A DNA stretch of 64,000 nt from Allolucifera butyrica (GTDB taxonomy: Bacteria; Bacillota; Negativicutes; Sporomusales; UPPP01): positions 180,177 to 244,176 of the forward strand of contig NZ_UPPP01000094.1 of NCBI RefSeq assembly GCF_900476375.1. Reading direction: 5' to 3'. This document shows positions 53,128 through 62,813 of this stretch, one piece after another. Under the pieces are notes generated by a model. The model was given only the letters and a program-made list of their open reading frames with translations. It made no database searches and had not been told where the DNA came from. Positions within the stretch are counted from its first letter, which is position 1. Each line of letters begins with the position of its first letter. Both the position numbers and the translations under genes were made by a program.

Positions 53128-55621
53128 ACTATTAGCTCCTGTTGGCAGCCAGGAAGCCCTGATTGCCGCCGTGGAGAGTGGTGCCGACGCTGTCTATTTG
53201 GGCGGCAAGGCATTTGGCGCCAGAGCTTACGCACCGAATTTCGGCGGGGAAGAATTGGCGGCAGCGGTCAAATACGCCCATCTTAGAGGTGTATTGGTCT
53301 ATGTTACGGTCAATACCCTGGTTGATAACAGCGAACTGGCAGAACTTGCCGCCTATGTCAGGCATTTATATCATATTGGAGTTGACGCCGTTATCGTACA
53401 GGACCTGGGGGTGGCCCGGATTATTCAGGAGGTTGCTCCCGGTTTGCCGCTGCATGCCAGCACGCAGATGACCGTTCATAATCTTGAGGGTGTTAGATTT
53501 CTGGCGGCGAACGGCTTTACCCGGGTAGTTCTGGCCAGGGAATTATCCTTGGCGGAGATCCAGGCAATCTGCCGGCAATCGTCGCTGGAAATCGAAGTAT
53601 TTGTACATGGAGCCCTCTGTGTCTGTTATTCGGGACAGTGCTTAATGAGCAGCATGATCGGCGGAAGAAGCGGCAATCGCGGGCGGTGCGCCCAACCCTG
53701 CCGTCTGCCGTATACTTTGATTGACCAGCAGGGCCAAAATGTTTTACAGCAGGCAGACGCCGGCGAATACCTTTTAAGCCCGAAAGATTTGAATACGCTG
53801 GACGTGTTACCGGAATTGATCCAAGCCGGCGTAGGATCATTTAAAATTGAAGGACGGATGAAAAGGCCGGAATATGTGGCAGTTGTCGTCGATACTTACC
53901 GGCGGGCTGTCGATAGGCTGACAGCCGGCGAACAAGAATATATTGTCGATGAGGCGGACCAAAAAGATTTGGCGCAAATTTTCAACCGGGATTTTACGAC
54001 GGCCTATTTATATGGAAAACAAGGCCGCAAGATGATGAGCGACCGCCGGCCTAATAACCGGGGCGTACGTATTGGCAGGGTAATTCAATACAATCCGGGC
54101 CGGAAAACGGCCGTTATTAAACTGGATGAAACACTAAACCAGGGAGATATGATTGAATTCTGGGTGAAAGTAGGCGGACGGGTTACTGCGCATGTTTCTC
54201 AGATGAGCGCCGACGGTTGTCCGGTCCAAGGCGCTTCGCCGGGAATGGCAGTGGAAGTTGCCGTAACGGCGCCGGTTAAGGTAAATGACCGGGTTTTTAA
54301 AACGTTTGATGCGAAACTGATGACGCGGGCCCGATCCTTTTTTAGCGGCGCGCAAACTGTTCATCCGCTGCCAGTAACGGCTACGGTAGAGGTGGCGCCA
54401 GGAAAGCCGCTTTCCATTCTGCTTCAGGATAAGGACGGATTTAGCGGCCGGGCGGAAACCGGTTTTATTGCCGAAAAGGCATTGAAACGCCCTTTGACCC
54501 GGGAGGCAATTGCCAAACAGATTGAACGTTTGGGTACAACCATATTTGTGCTACAGGAGCTTGGGTGCCATATTGAGGGGGAAGTCATGGTACCGCTCAG
54601 TGAAATCAATGATGCCAGACGGCGGGCGGTGGAGGAACTGGAACGGGCGCGGCTGCAACGCTTTGAACGTCCGCCGCTGCCGGAAACATCCCGCGTTTTT
54701 TTACCGGCTGCGAACCAGAGGAAAAAGAAGGATGACGGTGGGAGAACCGAACTGGTCGTCAATGTGGATCATCGGGATAAAGTAAAAGCCGCCCTGGAGA
54801 ATGGTGCCGATATTATTATGTTTGGCGGTGAAAGCTTCAATCATAAGCCTTTCTTGGCTGAAGATTACCAGGCAGTGCTTGCTATGGTTCGAAAGCATGA
54901 TAAGAAAATTCGATTCAGTACGCCGCGAATTGTTAAAGAAGGTCAAAAGAGCGGTCTGCTGGCAGATTTGGCTTTATTCAACCAACTGCAGCCGGATGCG
55001 GTTTCGGTGGGAAACCTGGGAACCTTACAAATGGTTAAAGAGCATTGTTCCTTGCCTTTGCATGGTGATTATCCGTTAAATATCTATAACGCGGTAACGG
55101 TCGAATTTTTCCGGCACCAGGGGCTGAGCAGCCTCACCGCTTCCCCGGAACTCAATCTGGCTCAGGTTGAGCAACTGCTGATTCCTTATCATGCTGTACT
55201 GGAATGCCTGGTTCATGGTTATCTAACGCTGATGATTTCCGAGTACTGTGCCATTGGCAGTTTCCTGGGCGGATTGCATACGGGCCGCTGCACGACGCCT
55301 TGTCTGAAAGGACCATACTGGTTAAAAGACCGGAAGGAAGAAGTGTTTCCGGTTGTTACCGATCAATATTGCCGTATGCATATTCTCAATGCTAAGGAAT
55401 TAAGCATGTTGGCTCACCTGCCCAGGCTAATGCAAATGGGTGTGGAACGGGTCCGGATCGAGGGAAAAAAGAGTACGCCGCAACAGGTTGCCAAAGTTAC
55501 CAGGCTTTATAAAGAAGTATTGGAACAAGGGGAAGAGCATCCCCTGTTCCGGCAGGACAAGTTGGATACGGTTGAACCGGGGAACATTACCCGGGGCCAT
55601 TATTTTCGTGGCGTTCTGTAA
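53120..55621 (+). CDS. U32 family protein with DUF3656 (RlhA-like)
   Basis: 833 aa. The N-terminal U32 module begins VVELLAPVGSQEALIAAVES, with ADAVYLGGKAFGARA and the U32 signature VFVHGALCVCYSGQCLMSS, then GNRGRCAQPCRLPY with the cysteine cluster. A DUF3656 insert follows, and a second U32-like half (ECLVHGYLTLMISEYC, RCTTPCLKGPYWL) closes the chain. The E. coli relative RlhA hydroxylates C2501 of 23S rRNA. GTG 53120 has GGAAAGGA at 53103-53110; ATG 53111 is too close to it. mutS2 follows 12 bp later. Confidence 0.85.
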   Translation: MVELLAPVGSQEALIAAVESGADAVYLGGKAFGARAYAPNFGGEELAAAVKYAHLRGVLVYVTVNTLVDNSELAELAAYVRHLYHIGVDAVIVQDLGVARIIQEVAPGLPLHASTQMTVHNLEGVRFLAANGFTRVVLARELSLAEIQAICRQSSLEIEVFVHGALCVCYSGQCLMSSMIGGRSGNRGRCAQPCRLPYTLIDQQGQNVLQQADAGEYLLSPKDLNTLDVLPELIQAGVGSFKIEGRMKRPEYVAVVVDTYRRAVDRLTAGEQEYIVDEADQKDLAQIFNRDFTTAYLYGKQGRKMMSDRRPNNRGVRIGRVIQYNPGRKTAVIKLDETLNQGDMIEFWVKVGGRVTAHVSQMSADGCPVQGASPGMAVEVAVTAPVKVNDRVFKTFDAKLMTRARSFFSGAQTVHPLPVTATVEVAPGKPLSILLQDKDGFSGRAETGFIAEKALKRPLTREAIAKQIERLGTTIFVLQELGCHIEGEVMVPLSEINDARRRAVEELERARLQRFERPPLPETSRVFLPAANQRKKKDDGGRTELVVNVDHRDKVKAALENGADIIMFGGESFNHKPFLAEDYQAVLAMVRKHDKKIRFSTPRIVKEGQKSGLLADLALFNQLQPDAVSVGNLGTLQMVKEHCSLPLHGDYPLNIYNAVTVEFFRHQGLSSLTASPELNLAQVEQLLIPYHAVLECLVHGYLTLMISEYCAIGSFLGGLHTGRCTTPCLKGPYWLKDRKEEVFPVVTDQYCRMHILNAKELSMLAHLPRLMQMGVERVRIEGKKSTPQQVAKVTRLYKEVLEQGEEHPLFRQDKLDTVEPGNITRGHYFRGVL

Positions 55622-55633
55622 GGGAGAGACGAG

Positions 55634-57988
55634 ATGGATTTAGCAGTTTTAACCACATTGGAGTATGATAAAATCCGGACGATGCTGGTCGAGCGGGCGG
55701 GCTCCGTGGCGGGTAAGGAAATTGCGGCGGGTTTGACGCCGACCAATGACAGGGAGTTAGTTGGCCGGTGGCTGAATGAAACTGAGGAAGCCGTTCGGAT
55801 TCAGACCGCGGCTGTTCAAGTGCCTTTAGGCGGCAGCCGCGATATCCGGTCAATCATAAAGCGGGCGGAATTGGGAGCAATCCTGGAACCGCACGAATTT
55901 TTACCCGTAAGCAGCACCCTCTATACAGCCCGGCGCATGAAAGCATTTTTTACTGAGTGGACGGACCAGACGCCCGGTCTTTGTTCTCTGGCCGAGGGGA
56001 TCATTGCCTTACCGGGCGTAGAAAAAGCCATCGAGGCAACCGTAAATGAGCAGGGTGCTATACGGGATGATGCCAGCGCCGAATTACTGCATATCCGGCG
56101 GGAAATTAAGCAGGCGCAAAACAGGGTAAAAGAAAAATTAAATAGCATTCTCCATTCCGGAGAATATCAGAAATACTTTCAGGATGTCCTGGTCACGATG
56201 CGGGGGGACCGGTATGTGATTCCTATTAAGCAGGAATGCCGCCAGTATTTCCCCGGAATCGTCCACGACCAGTCGGCCAGCGGTGCCACCGTTTTTATTG
56301 AACCCATGGCAGTAGTGGATATTAATAATGCCATAAAACAATTAATGGCAGCAGAAAAGCATGAAATAGAGCGGATCTTAAATGCTTTAACATCGCAAAT
56401 CGCCCGGGTTTCCTTTACCATTCAAAACGATACGGAAATTTTGGCGAAATTGGATTTTATTTTTGCCAAGGCCCGACTGGCTTTGGATATGCGGGGCAGC
56501 AAGGCGGTAATCAATGATGCCGGAATTGTTTATCTGCAAAAAGCCCGGCATCCTCTAATCGCCGGCGACAAGGTGGTGCCGATCGACGTTTGGCTGGGAA
56601 AAGAATTCAACATGTTATTAATTACCGGCCCCAATACGGGAGGGAAAACGGTTACCCTAAAAACAGTCGGTTTATTTGCACTGATGACGCAGGCCGGTCT
56701 GTTTATTCCCGCTGCTTCCGGCTCGGAAATGCCGGTATTCCAGAATATTTTTGCCGATATTGGCGATGAACAAAGTATTGAACAGAGTTTAAGCACTTTT
56801 TCGGCGCATATGACAAATTTAGTCCGGATCCTAAGCAGGGTTTCGGAGAATGACTTACTGCTGATTGATGAAATTGGTGCCGGAACAGATCCGGACGAGG
56901 GCGCCGCTTTGGCTATGGCAATTTTGGAGGACTTGCTTGCCGATAAGGTCAAAACAATCGCTACAACGCATTATAGCGATTTGAAAGCTTTTGCTTATTC
57001 CAGACATGGAATTGAAAATGCCTGCGTAGAATTTGATATACAAACACTGCGGCCAACGTATCGTTTACTGATTGGTCTTCCCGGCAGCAGCAACGCGTTT
57101 GCCATAACCAAGCGTTTGGGACTGGCGGAATCTATAATTGAACGGGCAAAACAACTGGTGGATAAGGATTATGCCGAGTTTGAGACAGTGCTTTCCAACC
57201 TGGAAAGTCAAAAAAGAACGTTAAGCCAGCAACAGGAGGAAGTCGCTGCCTTGGAACGGCAGGTTGCCCAAATCAAAGAGACCTTAATGAAAGAAAAAGA
57301 AGCCTTAACCGGCAAACGGACGGCGATTTTAACTAAGGCACAAAATGATGCCGCGGCTTTGGTACGTCAAACCAGGCGTGAAGCGGAAGTTATTATTAAT
57401 GAACTAAAGTCCCAGTTTGCCAGCCAGGATGCGAAAACACGCCAGAACGTCATTCATCAAGCCCGAACAAAGCTCAGGGAGCAGATGAACGCCCTGCACA
57501 ATTTGGAAGAGGACGCGGAACCTGCCGTTGAAGTAACCGCCGATATGCTAAAACCGGGCATGAGTGTGTATGTAACCACATTGAAGCAGAATGGAACGAT
57601 TTTAGCGGTAGGGACCAATGAGGCCACAGTACAACTCGGAATCATGAAAATGAATGTTCCGTTTCAGAATTGCCGCATTTTGCCGGCCAGAAACGAGGAG
57701 AAAAAAGCCGGCGGGAAAATTATCAATTTATCAAAGACCCAGGAAACAGCACGTCAGGTGGATATCCGGGGAATGACGGTAGAAGAAGCGGAACCAATCG
57801 TAGATAAATATCTGGATGATGCCGTGCTGGCTGGATTAAAGGAAGTGATTGTGATTCACGGCAAAGGGACGGGAGCATTGCGCAAGGGAATCCGCTCTTA
57901 TCTCAAAGAGCATCCTTATGTTAAAGAAATTCGCCTGGGTGAAGCGGGTGAGGGTGGTGATGGTGCGACCGTTGTGAGTTTACGCTAG
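55634..57988 (+). CDS. mutS2: Endonuclease MutS2 / ribosome-rescue ATPase
   Basis: 784 aa. Core and clamp (about 1-300), then an ABC-type ATPase with Walker A GPNTGGKTVTLKT, signature region IEQSLSTFSAHM and Walker B LLLIDEIGAGTDPDEGAALA; a long coiled coil (about 515-640); and a C-terminal Smr domain VDIRGMTVEEAEPIVDKYL...VIHGKGTGALR. MutS2 suppresses recombination and, as RqcU, splits collided ribosomes. ATG 55634 follows AGGGAGAGACGAG. Confidence 0.96.
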   Translation: MDLAVLTTLEYDKIRTMLVERAGSVAGKEIAAGLTPTNDRELVGRWLNETEEAVRIQTAAVQVPLGGSRDIRSIIKRAELGAILEPHEFLPVSSTLYTARRMKAFFTEWTDQTPGLCSLAEGIIALPGVEKAIEATVNEQGAIRDDASAELLHIRREIKQAQNRVKEKLNSILHSGEYQKYFQDVLVTMRGDRYVIPIKQECRQYFPGIVHDQSASGATVFIEPMAVVDINNAIKQLMAAEKHEIERILNALTSQIARVSFTIQNDTEILAKLDFIFAKARLALDMRGSKAVINDAGIVYLQKARHPLIAGDKVVPIDVWLGKEFNMLLITGPNTGGKTVTLKTVGLFALMTQAGLFIPAASGSEMPVFQNIFADIGDEQSIEQSLSTFSAHMTNLVRILSRVSENDLLLIDEIGAGTDPDEGAALAMAILEDLLADKVKTIATTHYSDLKAFAYSRHGIENACVEFDIQTLRPTYRLLIGLPGSSNAFAITKRLGLAESIIERAKQLVDKDYAEFETVLSNLESQKRTLSQQQEEVAALERQVAQIKETLMKEKEALTGKRTAILTKAQNDAAALVRQTRREAEVIINELKSQFASQDAKTRQNVIHQARTKLREQMNALHNLEEDAEPAVEVTADMLKPGMSVYVTTLKQNGTILAVGTNEATVQLGIMKMNVPFQNCRILPARNEEKKAGGKIINLSKTQETARQVDIRGMTVEEAEPIVDKYLDDAVLAGLKEVIVIHGKGTGALRKGIRSYLKEHPYVKEIRLGEAGEGGDGATVVSLR

Positions 57989-58016
57989 CCAATGAATGGG
58001 AATGGGAGGGAGAAAC

Positions 58017-58547
58017 ATGATTAGTAAAAGTCAGGAGCTCGAAGAACGAATGATGGAAACGGTGGCTGGTTTGATGTGCGTGGCCGCCAGAACGGCACCC
58101 AAAGCCAGAGGTGTGGATAATTTGGTAATATTGACCGTTAAGGCGCGGGAAAAGGACCAGTTGGTCGAGGAAATGCGGCGGATTGCCAAAAGCTCAGGGG
58201 CTCAGTTTTTTGAACGGGATGCTCTCTGTGTGGAAAAAGCTTCTTTGGTACTATTGTTAGGGCAGAAGGTCCAACCGCTGGGAGTTCCGGCGTGTGGCTA
58301 TTGCGGTTTTGACAATTGTGCCGAGAATGTGAAGAATAAAGGATTGTGTGCCATTAGTATCGGTGACCTGGGAATTGCCGTCGGTTCGGCAGTTAGTACC
58401 GCTTCCTCCCATCATGTTGATAACCGGGTTATGTTCAGTATTGGGAAAGCGGCATTAAATCTGGACCTCTTTGAAGAAGACGTCAAGGTCGCTTATGGAA
58501 TTCCGCTCAGTGTATCAGGTAAAAACCCGTTTTATGACCGGACTTGA
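58017..58547 (+). CDS. DUF2148 ferredoxin-like domain protein
   Basis: 176 aa. The conserved VCVAARTAPKARGVDN-like opening (here MCVAARTAPKARGVDNLVI) and the cysteine set ACGYCGFDNCAENVKNKGLC match DUF2148, thought to bind an iron-sulfur cluster or metal. No function established. ATG 58017 follows GGGAGGGAGAAAC. The gene lies 28 bp after mutS2 and ends at a perfect terminator. Confidence 0.87.
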   Translation: MISKSQELEERMMETVAGLMCVAARTAPKARGVDNLVILTVKAREKDQLVEEMRRIAKSSGAQFFERDALCVEKASLVLLLGQKVQPLGVPACGYCGFDNCAENVKNKGLCAISIGDLGIAVGSAVSTASSHHVDNRVMFSIGKAALNLDLFEEDVKVAYGIPLSVSGKNPFYDRT

Positions 58548-58551
58548 GAAG

Positions 58552-58597
58552 ACAAATCGGGGGTGCAGGAAAAGATCCTGCACCCCCGATTTGTCTT
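58552..58597. terminator. Bidirectional terminator
   Basis: ACAAATCGGGGGTGCAGGA / TCCTGCACCCCCGATTTGT, 19-bp perfect stem, T-rich beyond. It touches the stop codon of the convergent gene. Confidence 0.93.
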
Positions 58598-59193
58598 TAA
58601 AAACTGCTTTTCCAATTCAGATATTTGCCGCTGGTTTTTTTGTCCGATTCTTCAGGATAATTGAGAATAGAAGCAGAAACCTCGGAGACATGTTCGGCTT
58701 GGGTTGAAGTAATGGCAGCGGCAGGCGCATCCGCTTTCGGTTCGGTCTGGACCTCTTTAAGTTCCGTTTTAGCCGGCTTGTCGGCTTTGGCGGGTTTATC
58801 ACCCAAGGAACCGCTTAAACTGTTTACCAGGTTGAGTATTGTTGCCATATTACTCGGATTTAATTTTGATTTGAGCTGCGAATTACTTAACAGCGGTAAT
58901 AAAGACATTAATGCATCAGCACCGCCACCACCGCCGCCGCCGGGACCTGCGCCGCCTTCATTTTTAAGCAAATCCCCTAACAACTTCTGAATTACCGGCA
59001 TGCCGGCGGAATTGCTATTTGCAGCGGCAACCGGTAGTGCGGCCGGCTGACTGCGGTTGAGTATGGTTATCAGGCACATCAGGGACATTATATTGATTAG
59101 TGCGTCATAACCAGCGCCGTTATTGGCTACGTTATCTAAAATTTTGGTTATCGATTGGATCAGCGAAACAGATTTGTCAGGAGTGTCACTCAT
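58597..59193 (-). CDS. Hypothetical protein with helical N-terminus, poly-Gly hinge and Lys/Ala/Pro-rich tail
   Basis: 198 aa. N-terminal helix (SLIQSITKILDNVANNG) and a hydrophobic stretch (IMSLMCLITIL), then GGAGPGGGGGGGADALMSLL, a further helix (LNPSNMATILNLVNSLSGSL) and a low-complexity K/A/P/T/E tail. No family recognised. The N-terminal text LIQSITKIL and the C-terminal low complexity suggest a structural or assembly protein. ATG 59193 follows AGGGGGGGAGTTATT. It lies 13 bp after the YbaB-like gene, so the two form an operon. Confidence 0.7.
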   Translation of the reverse strand: MSDTPDKSVSLIQSITKILDNVANNGAGYDALINIMSLMCLITILNRSQPAALPVAAANSNSAGMPVIQKLLGDLLKNEGGAGPGGGGGGGADALMSLLPLLSNSQLKSKLNPSNMATILNLVNSLSGSLGDKPAKADKPAKTELKEVQTEPKADAPAAAITSTQAEHVSEVSASILNYPEESDKKTSGKYLNWKSSF

Positions 59194-59206
59194 AATAACT
59201 CCCCCC

Positions 59207-59527
59207 CTAAAAAAGGCCGGGTATTTTCGGTAGATTTAGTTCGCCTGATAATTTATTCATCGCCTCTTGATGCAGATCCCGCGATTTACCGAGAGCATTA
59301 TTAATTGTTGCCGTAAGCAGGTCTTGTAATAAAGCGGCATTATCGGCGGAAAGATATTTTTCATTTAAATCAATGGATACAATGTCTTGCTGCCCATTTA
59401 CAACGACTTTGATTACATCGCCGCTGGATACTTCAATCTGCTTATTCCGTAATTCATCTTGCAACGTATCAACATTTTGCTGAATCTTTTTTACCAGGTC
59501 CATTATATTGCCGAATTGTTCGAACAT
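59207..59527 (-). CDS. YbaB/EbfC-like nucleoid-associated protein
   Basis: 106 aa. It begins MFEQFGNIMDLVKKIQQNVD, with LRNKQIEVSSGDVIKVVVNG and IVSIDLNEKYL in the middle and the helix DLLTATINNALGKSRDL at the end. Size and layout match YbaB/EbfC proteins, dimeric tweezers that bind DNA. ATG 59527 has GGGGAGGTGATAGTC before it; the frame is open much further upstream without support. The usual ybaB neighbours dnaX and recR are absent, so this may be a second paralogue. Confidence 0.8.
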   Translation of the reverse strand: MFEQFGNIMDLVKKIQQNVDTLQDELRNKQIEVSSGDVIKVVVNGQQDIVSIDLNEKYLSADNAALLQDLLTATINNALGKSRDLHQEAMNKLSGELNLPKIPGLF

Positions 59528-59714
59528 GACTATCACCTCCCCTAAATTTTTGCATATACCGAAAAGGAACTTTCCGGGTTGAATAGATGAGACGGGGTTA
59601 CTGACCGGCGGTCCGCACACCCGTACCGGCTTTGGCCGCGCAAATATTTTTAATCGCAGGTTGCCGTTCCCTATCCCGGCGAATAAATTATAGTAAGTAG
59701 TGGGGGTGATAGAT

Positions 59715-60059
59715 ATGCGTATACGGCATAAAAGACGAAATGCCGGGAAAGTAGTTTCTGTACCGGGAGATGAAAACAAAGGAACGGAAGTCAAGCAGGC
59801 TAAACCGGTTACGGCCTCAAAACCCGCTAAAATTATTAGGCAAATTATAAACAATCCCAATTTTTCAGTTCAAGTAATGACAATTTTACTGACCCTGGCG
59901 TCAGATAATATACCGATGGAACGACGGATTAACAATGTCACTGCCACTGTAGACAAAGTGCGTAATATTACCGATGTTATCACTAATACCATGCAATCCG
60001 TAAAAGTAGCCACGGAAGCGCCAAAACAAATTCGTCAATTATTGAAGCCGGATGAATAA
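59715..60059 (+). CDS. Hypothetical basic protein, 114 aa
   Basis: Begins MRIRHKRRNAGKVVSVPG; strongly basic first 50 residues, then a helical region FSVQVMTILLTLASDNIPME and a coiled-coil-like NVTATVDKVRNITDVITNTM. No family recognised. ATG 59715 follows GTGGGGGTGATAGAT. Divergent from the YbaB pair with 187 bp between, and followed by a 35-aa gene. Confidence 0.65.
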   Translation: MRIRHKRRNAGKVVSVPGDENKGTEVKQAKPVTASKPAKIIRQIINNPNFSVQVMTILLTLASDNIPMERRINNVTATVDKVRNITDVITNTMQSVKVATEAPKQIRQLLKPDE

Positions 60060-60174
60060 AGGTTATCATTTTTGCTGCATATTGCTTGCATATAACCGGT
60101 TAGGGCTGAAGTCTATATACTAACTATTAAGAAGTGCAATATTTACTAAAGTGAAATTTAAAGGAGGTATTCTA

Positions 60175-60282
60175 ATGTCGAGATGCGGCGGTTTTGGGTT
60201 TGGCGGCGGTTTTGGTATTTGGTGGATTATTATTATTATCATTCTATTATTTTTCTTCGAAGACAATACATCTTTTTCTTAA
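60175..60282 (+). CDS. Gly/Phe-rich tiny membrane protein (35 aa)
   Basis: Reads MSRCGGFGFGGGFGIWW, then six Ile and LLFFFEDNTSFS: a glycine-rich head and one very hydrophobic helix. It resembles in layout the tiny sporulation membrane proteins of the YjcZ type, but the match is loose. AAAGGAGGTATTCTA gives a strong ribosome site for ATG 60175, and a terminator follows 7 bp after the stop. Confidence 0.72.
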   Translation: MSRCGGFGFGGGFGIWWIIIIIILLFFFEDNTSFS

Positions 60283-60288
60283 ATATTT

Positions 60289-60326
60289 AACGTTAGGAAC
60301 ACCCTTATAGGTTCCTAACGTTTTTA
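60289..60326 (+). terminator. Terminator after the 35-aa gene
   Basis: AACGTTAGGAAC / GTTCCTAACGTT, then TTTT. Confidence 0.9.
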
Positions 60327-60397
60327 CTTGCGCAACACCACCTCCGTCAAACTAACCGCTGTAAGTTGTGTGTAATAATGTATATGCAGTCGAAATA

Positions 60398-60428
60398 AAA
60401 AACACGCGTATTTTTCGCGTGTTTTTAT
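60398..60428 (-). terminator. Terminator of the PBP gene
   Basis: AAAAACACGCG / CGCGTGTTTTT with an 8-nt loop, T run on both strands. Confidence 0.85.
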
Positions 60429-60442
60429 GTTTTAATTTGATA

Positions 60443-62590
60443 TCAATTTTTTTTCTCTACTGCCGGTTTATCCGATGGTACCGGAGGAATCGGCACCGTG
60501 GCATCGGGAGTTGCCGGCTTGTCGGTCTTATTGGGCGGCGGCGGCAGGGTGCTGCCGCCGGGAAGCGGACCATTAGGCGGGGCTGTTTGATCCGGCGTTT
60601 TCTTTTTCTCAGCCGGGACAGACAATTTAGTAGGTTGGGTTCCTTCAATAAATATTTCCGTATGGCTGTCTTTATTCTTGGGGTCGGTTACAAGTAATCC
60701 GTCTTTGTTGGAAACGGTGGCGGAAACAATCCCGCCCGGTTTTACAAAGTCATGGGGCGGAACATTGGCTAATGCCTTAACCATAAACGAATGCCATATT
60801 TCAGCCGGAATACTGCCGCCGGTAATACCATGCATATACTGGCCTTTATCGTACCCCATCCAGACCGATGCGACTAAATCCGGTGTAAAGCCAACAAACC
60901 AGGCATCCTTGTAATCACTGGTTGTTCCCGTTTTACCGGCAGCGGGGCGCCCGATATTGGCGGCGACTCCAGTCCCTTCCGATATGACACTGCGCATCAT
61001 ATCGACCAGAATATAATCGCTTCGCGCATCAACAACCACTCTTTCGCGCGGTGTATGCTGTTCAAGAACTTTCCCGTTCCGGTCAACGACCTTAAGAATC
61101 GCAGTCGGCTCAACCCGGATGCCTTGATTAGCCAGCACCCCATAAGCACTGGCAATATCGAGCGGTGTGACCCCGCGGGTCAGACCACCCAAAGCCATGG
61201 CCAGGTTGCGGTCATTGGTGGCACCATTTAATACCAGCGTTGTAATTCCCATCTGCTGGGCATAATATAATATTTTGTCAGGACCTACTTTATTAGCAAC
61301 TTTTACGGCAACGACGTTCAACGAATCGGCCAGAGCCGTTCGTAAGGTCACCGGGCCGTTAAATTCATGCTCATAGTTCGTAGGCGACCAATCTCCAAAA
61401 GTAACGGGACTGTCGTCGACGACGGTGGCCGGCGTCATACCGCTTTCAATAGCAGCTAAATAAACAAATGGTTTAAACGCCGAACCGGGCTGACGTTCTG
61501 CCAAAACGGCCCGATTGAATTGGTCATTGCCACGGCCGCCAACCATTGCCTTAATATAACCGGTATGCGGATCAATGGCAACCAAAGCGCCTTGTGGCTC
61601 TTTTATACCGTTTTTATCAGTACTGACTGTGGGAAGCCGTTTCATTGCCTCTTCTGCGGCCCGCTGCATATTTAAATCAAGGGTCGTATATATTTTCAGG
61701 CCATCCTTATAAACGGCGTCCGCCCCGTATTTATCGACTAATAGTTGTTCCACATAATCAATAAAATAAGAGGCAACGGTATTATTTTTAACGGAATGCT
61801 TGACCAGGTGAAGATCTTCTTTTTTAATTTTGGCAGCGGTGGTGGAATCAATATAGCCATATTTGACCATTTGCTCAAGCACAGTTGCCTGACGTTCTTT
61901 GGCGGCCTTCAAATTATTAAAAGGCGAGTAGTAGTTAGGACTCCTGGGAATACCCGCCAGCATTGCGCATTGAGCCAATGTCAGATCTTGCACATTTTTA
62001 CCGAAGTAGACCTGGGCCGCCGCCTGTACCCCGTATGCGCCCTGGCCAAAGTAGATTTGATTGAGGTACATTTCCAGTATTTCTTTTTTGCTGTATTGCC
62101 GTTCAATTTGCAGTGCCAGTACAGCTTCCTGAATTTTACGCTTGAGGGTTTGAGCCTGCGTTAGTAAGGCGTTTTTGGCTAACTGCTGAGTAATTGTACT
62201 GCCGCCTTCCTCAACCTCATGGTGAGTCAGGTTAGCCCATGCTGCCCGTAATATACCCCGCGGATCAATACCGATATGCTGGTAAAAACGGGCATCCTCC
62301 GTAGCGACAAACGCATTTTGCAGATTTTGCGGGATTTTATTAATCGATACGGGGACCCGATTTTCCACAGAATGAATCGTAGTAATCAAATTGCCGTGAA
62401 CATCATAAATTTCCGAAGATGCGGCAGGACGAATTTCTCCCTTTAAACTAGGCATTGTGTTTAGACTTGCGGTTAGAAATCCTAGGCCGGCGCCGGTGAC
62501 AAGAACAATGAATACAATAATTGCTAGAGCGACTATTTTGGCATAGCCGCTTTGGGAATGCCGGCGGCTATTGCGAGTGTTACTATTCAT
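60443..62590 (-). CDS. Class A penicillin-binding protein (PBP1A family)
   Basis: 715 aa, one N-terminal transmembrane helix (about 20-45). The GT51 glycosyltransferase domain has FVATEDARFYQHIGIDPRG, GGSTITQQLAKN and RKIQEAVLALQIERQYSK. The transpeptidase domain has QPGSAFKPF with the active-site Ser-x-x-Lys, SLN and GKTGTTSDYKDAW. The last 90 residues are low-complexity Pro/Asp/Lys. It polymerises and cross-links peptidoglycan. ATG 62590 follows CCAGGAGGGGTCTT. Confidence 0.95.
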   Translation of the reverse strand: MNSNTRNSRRHSQSGYAKIVALAIIVFIVLVTGAGLGFLTASLNTMPSLKGEIRPAASSEIYDVHGNLITTIHSVENRVPVSINKIPQNLQNAFVATEDARFYQHIGIDPRGILRAAWANLTHHEVEEGGSTITQQLAKNALLTQAQTLKRKIQEAVLALQIERQYSKKEILEMYLNQIYFGQGAYGVQAAAQVYFGKNVQDLTLAQCAMLAGIPRSPNYYSPFNNLKAAKERQATVLEQMVKYGYIDSTTAAKIKKEDLHLVKHSVKNNTVASYFIDYVEQLLVDKYGADAVYKDGLKIYTTLDLNMQRAAEEAMKRLPTVSTDKNGIKEPQGALVAIDPHTGYIKAMVGGRGNDQFNRAVLAERQPGSAFKPFVYLAAIESGMTPATVVDDSPVTFGDWSPTNYEHEFNGPVTLRTALADSLNVVAVKVANKVGPDKILYYAQQMGITTLVLNGATNDRNLAMALGGLTRGVTPLDIASAYGVLANQGIRVEPTAILKVVDRNGKVLEQHTPRERVVVDARSDYILVDMMRSVISEGTGVAANIGRPAAGKTGTTSDYKDAWFVGFTPDLVASVWMGYDKGQYMHGITGGSIPAEIWHSFMVKALANVPPHDFVKPGGIVSATVSNKDGLLVTDPKNKDSHTEIFIEGTQPTKLSVPAEKKKTPDQTAPPNGPLPGGSTLPPPPNKTDKPATPDATVPIPPVPSDKPAVEKKN

Positions 62591-62813
62591 AAGACCCCTC
62601 CTGGACAGTTAATTGCTGGGCATAGACTTGTACATTTCATAAAGAAATACAATACTACAATTATAACACACTCCGTGGCTTTCTTGCTTTCTATATAATT
62701 AAACACCAAAGCGATTAAATCCTGCAATTCTAATTTTAGTCAAAGAGATTTGCACGAAAATACCATGAAAGCCATATATATAATAAGTAAATCGGACCGG
62801 GGGAGGGAGAACT

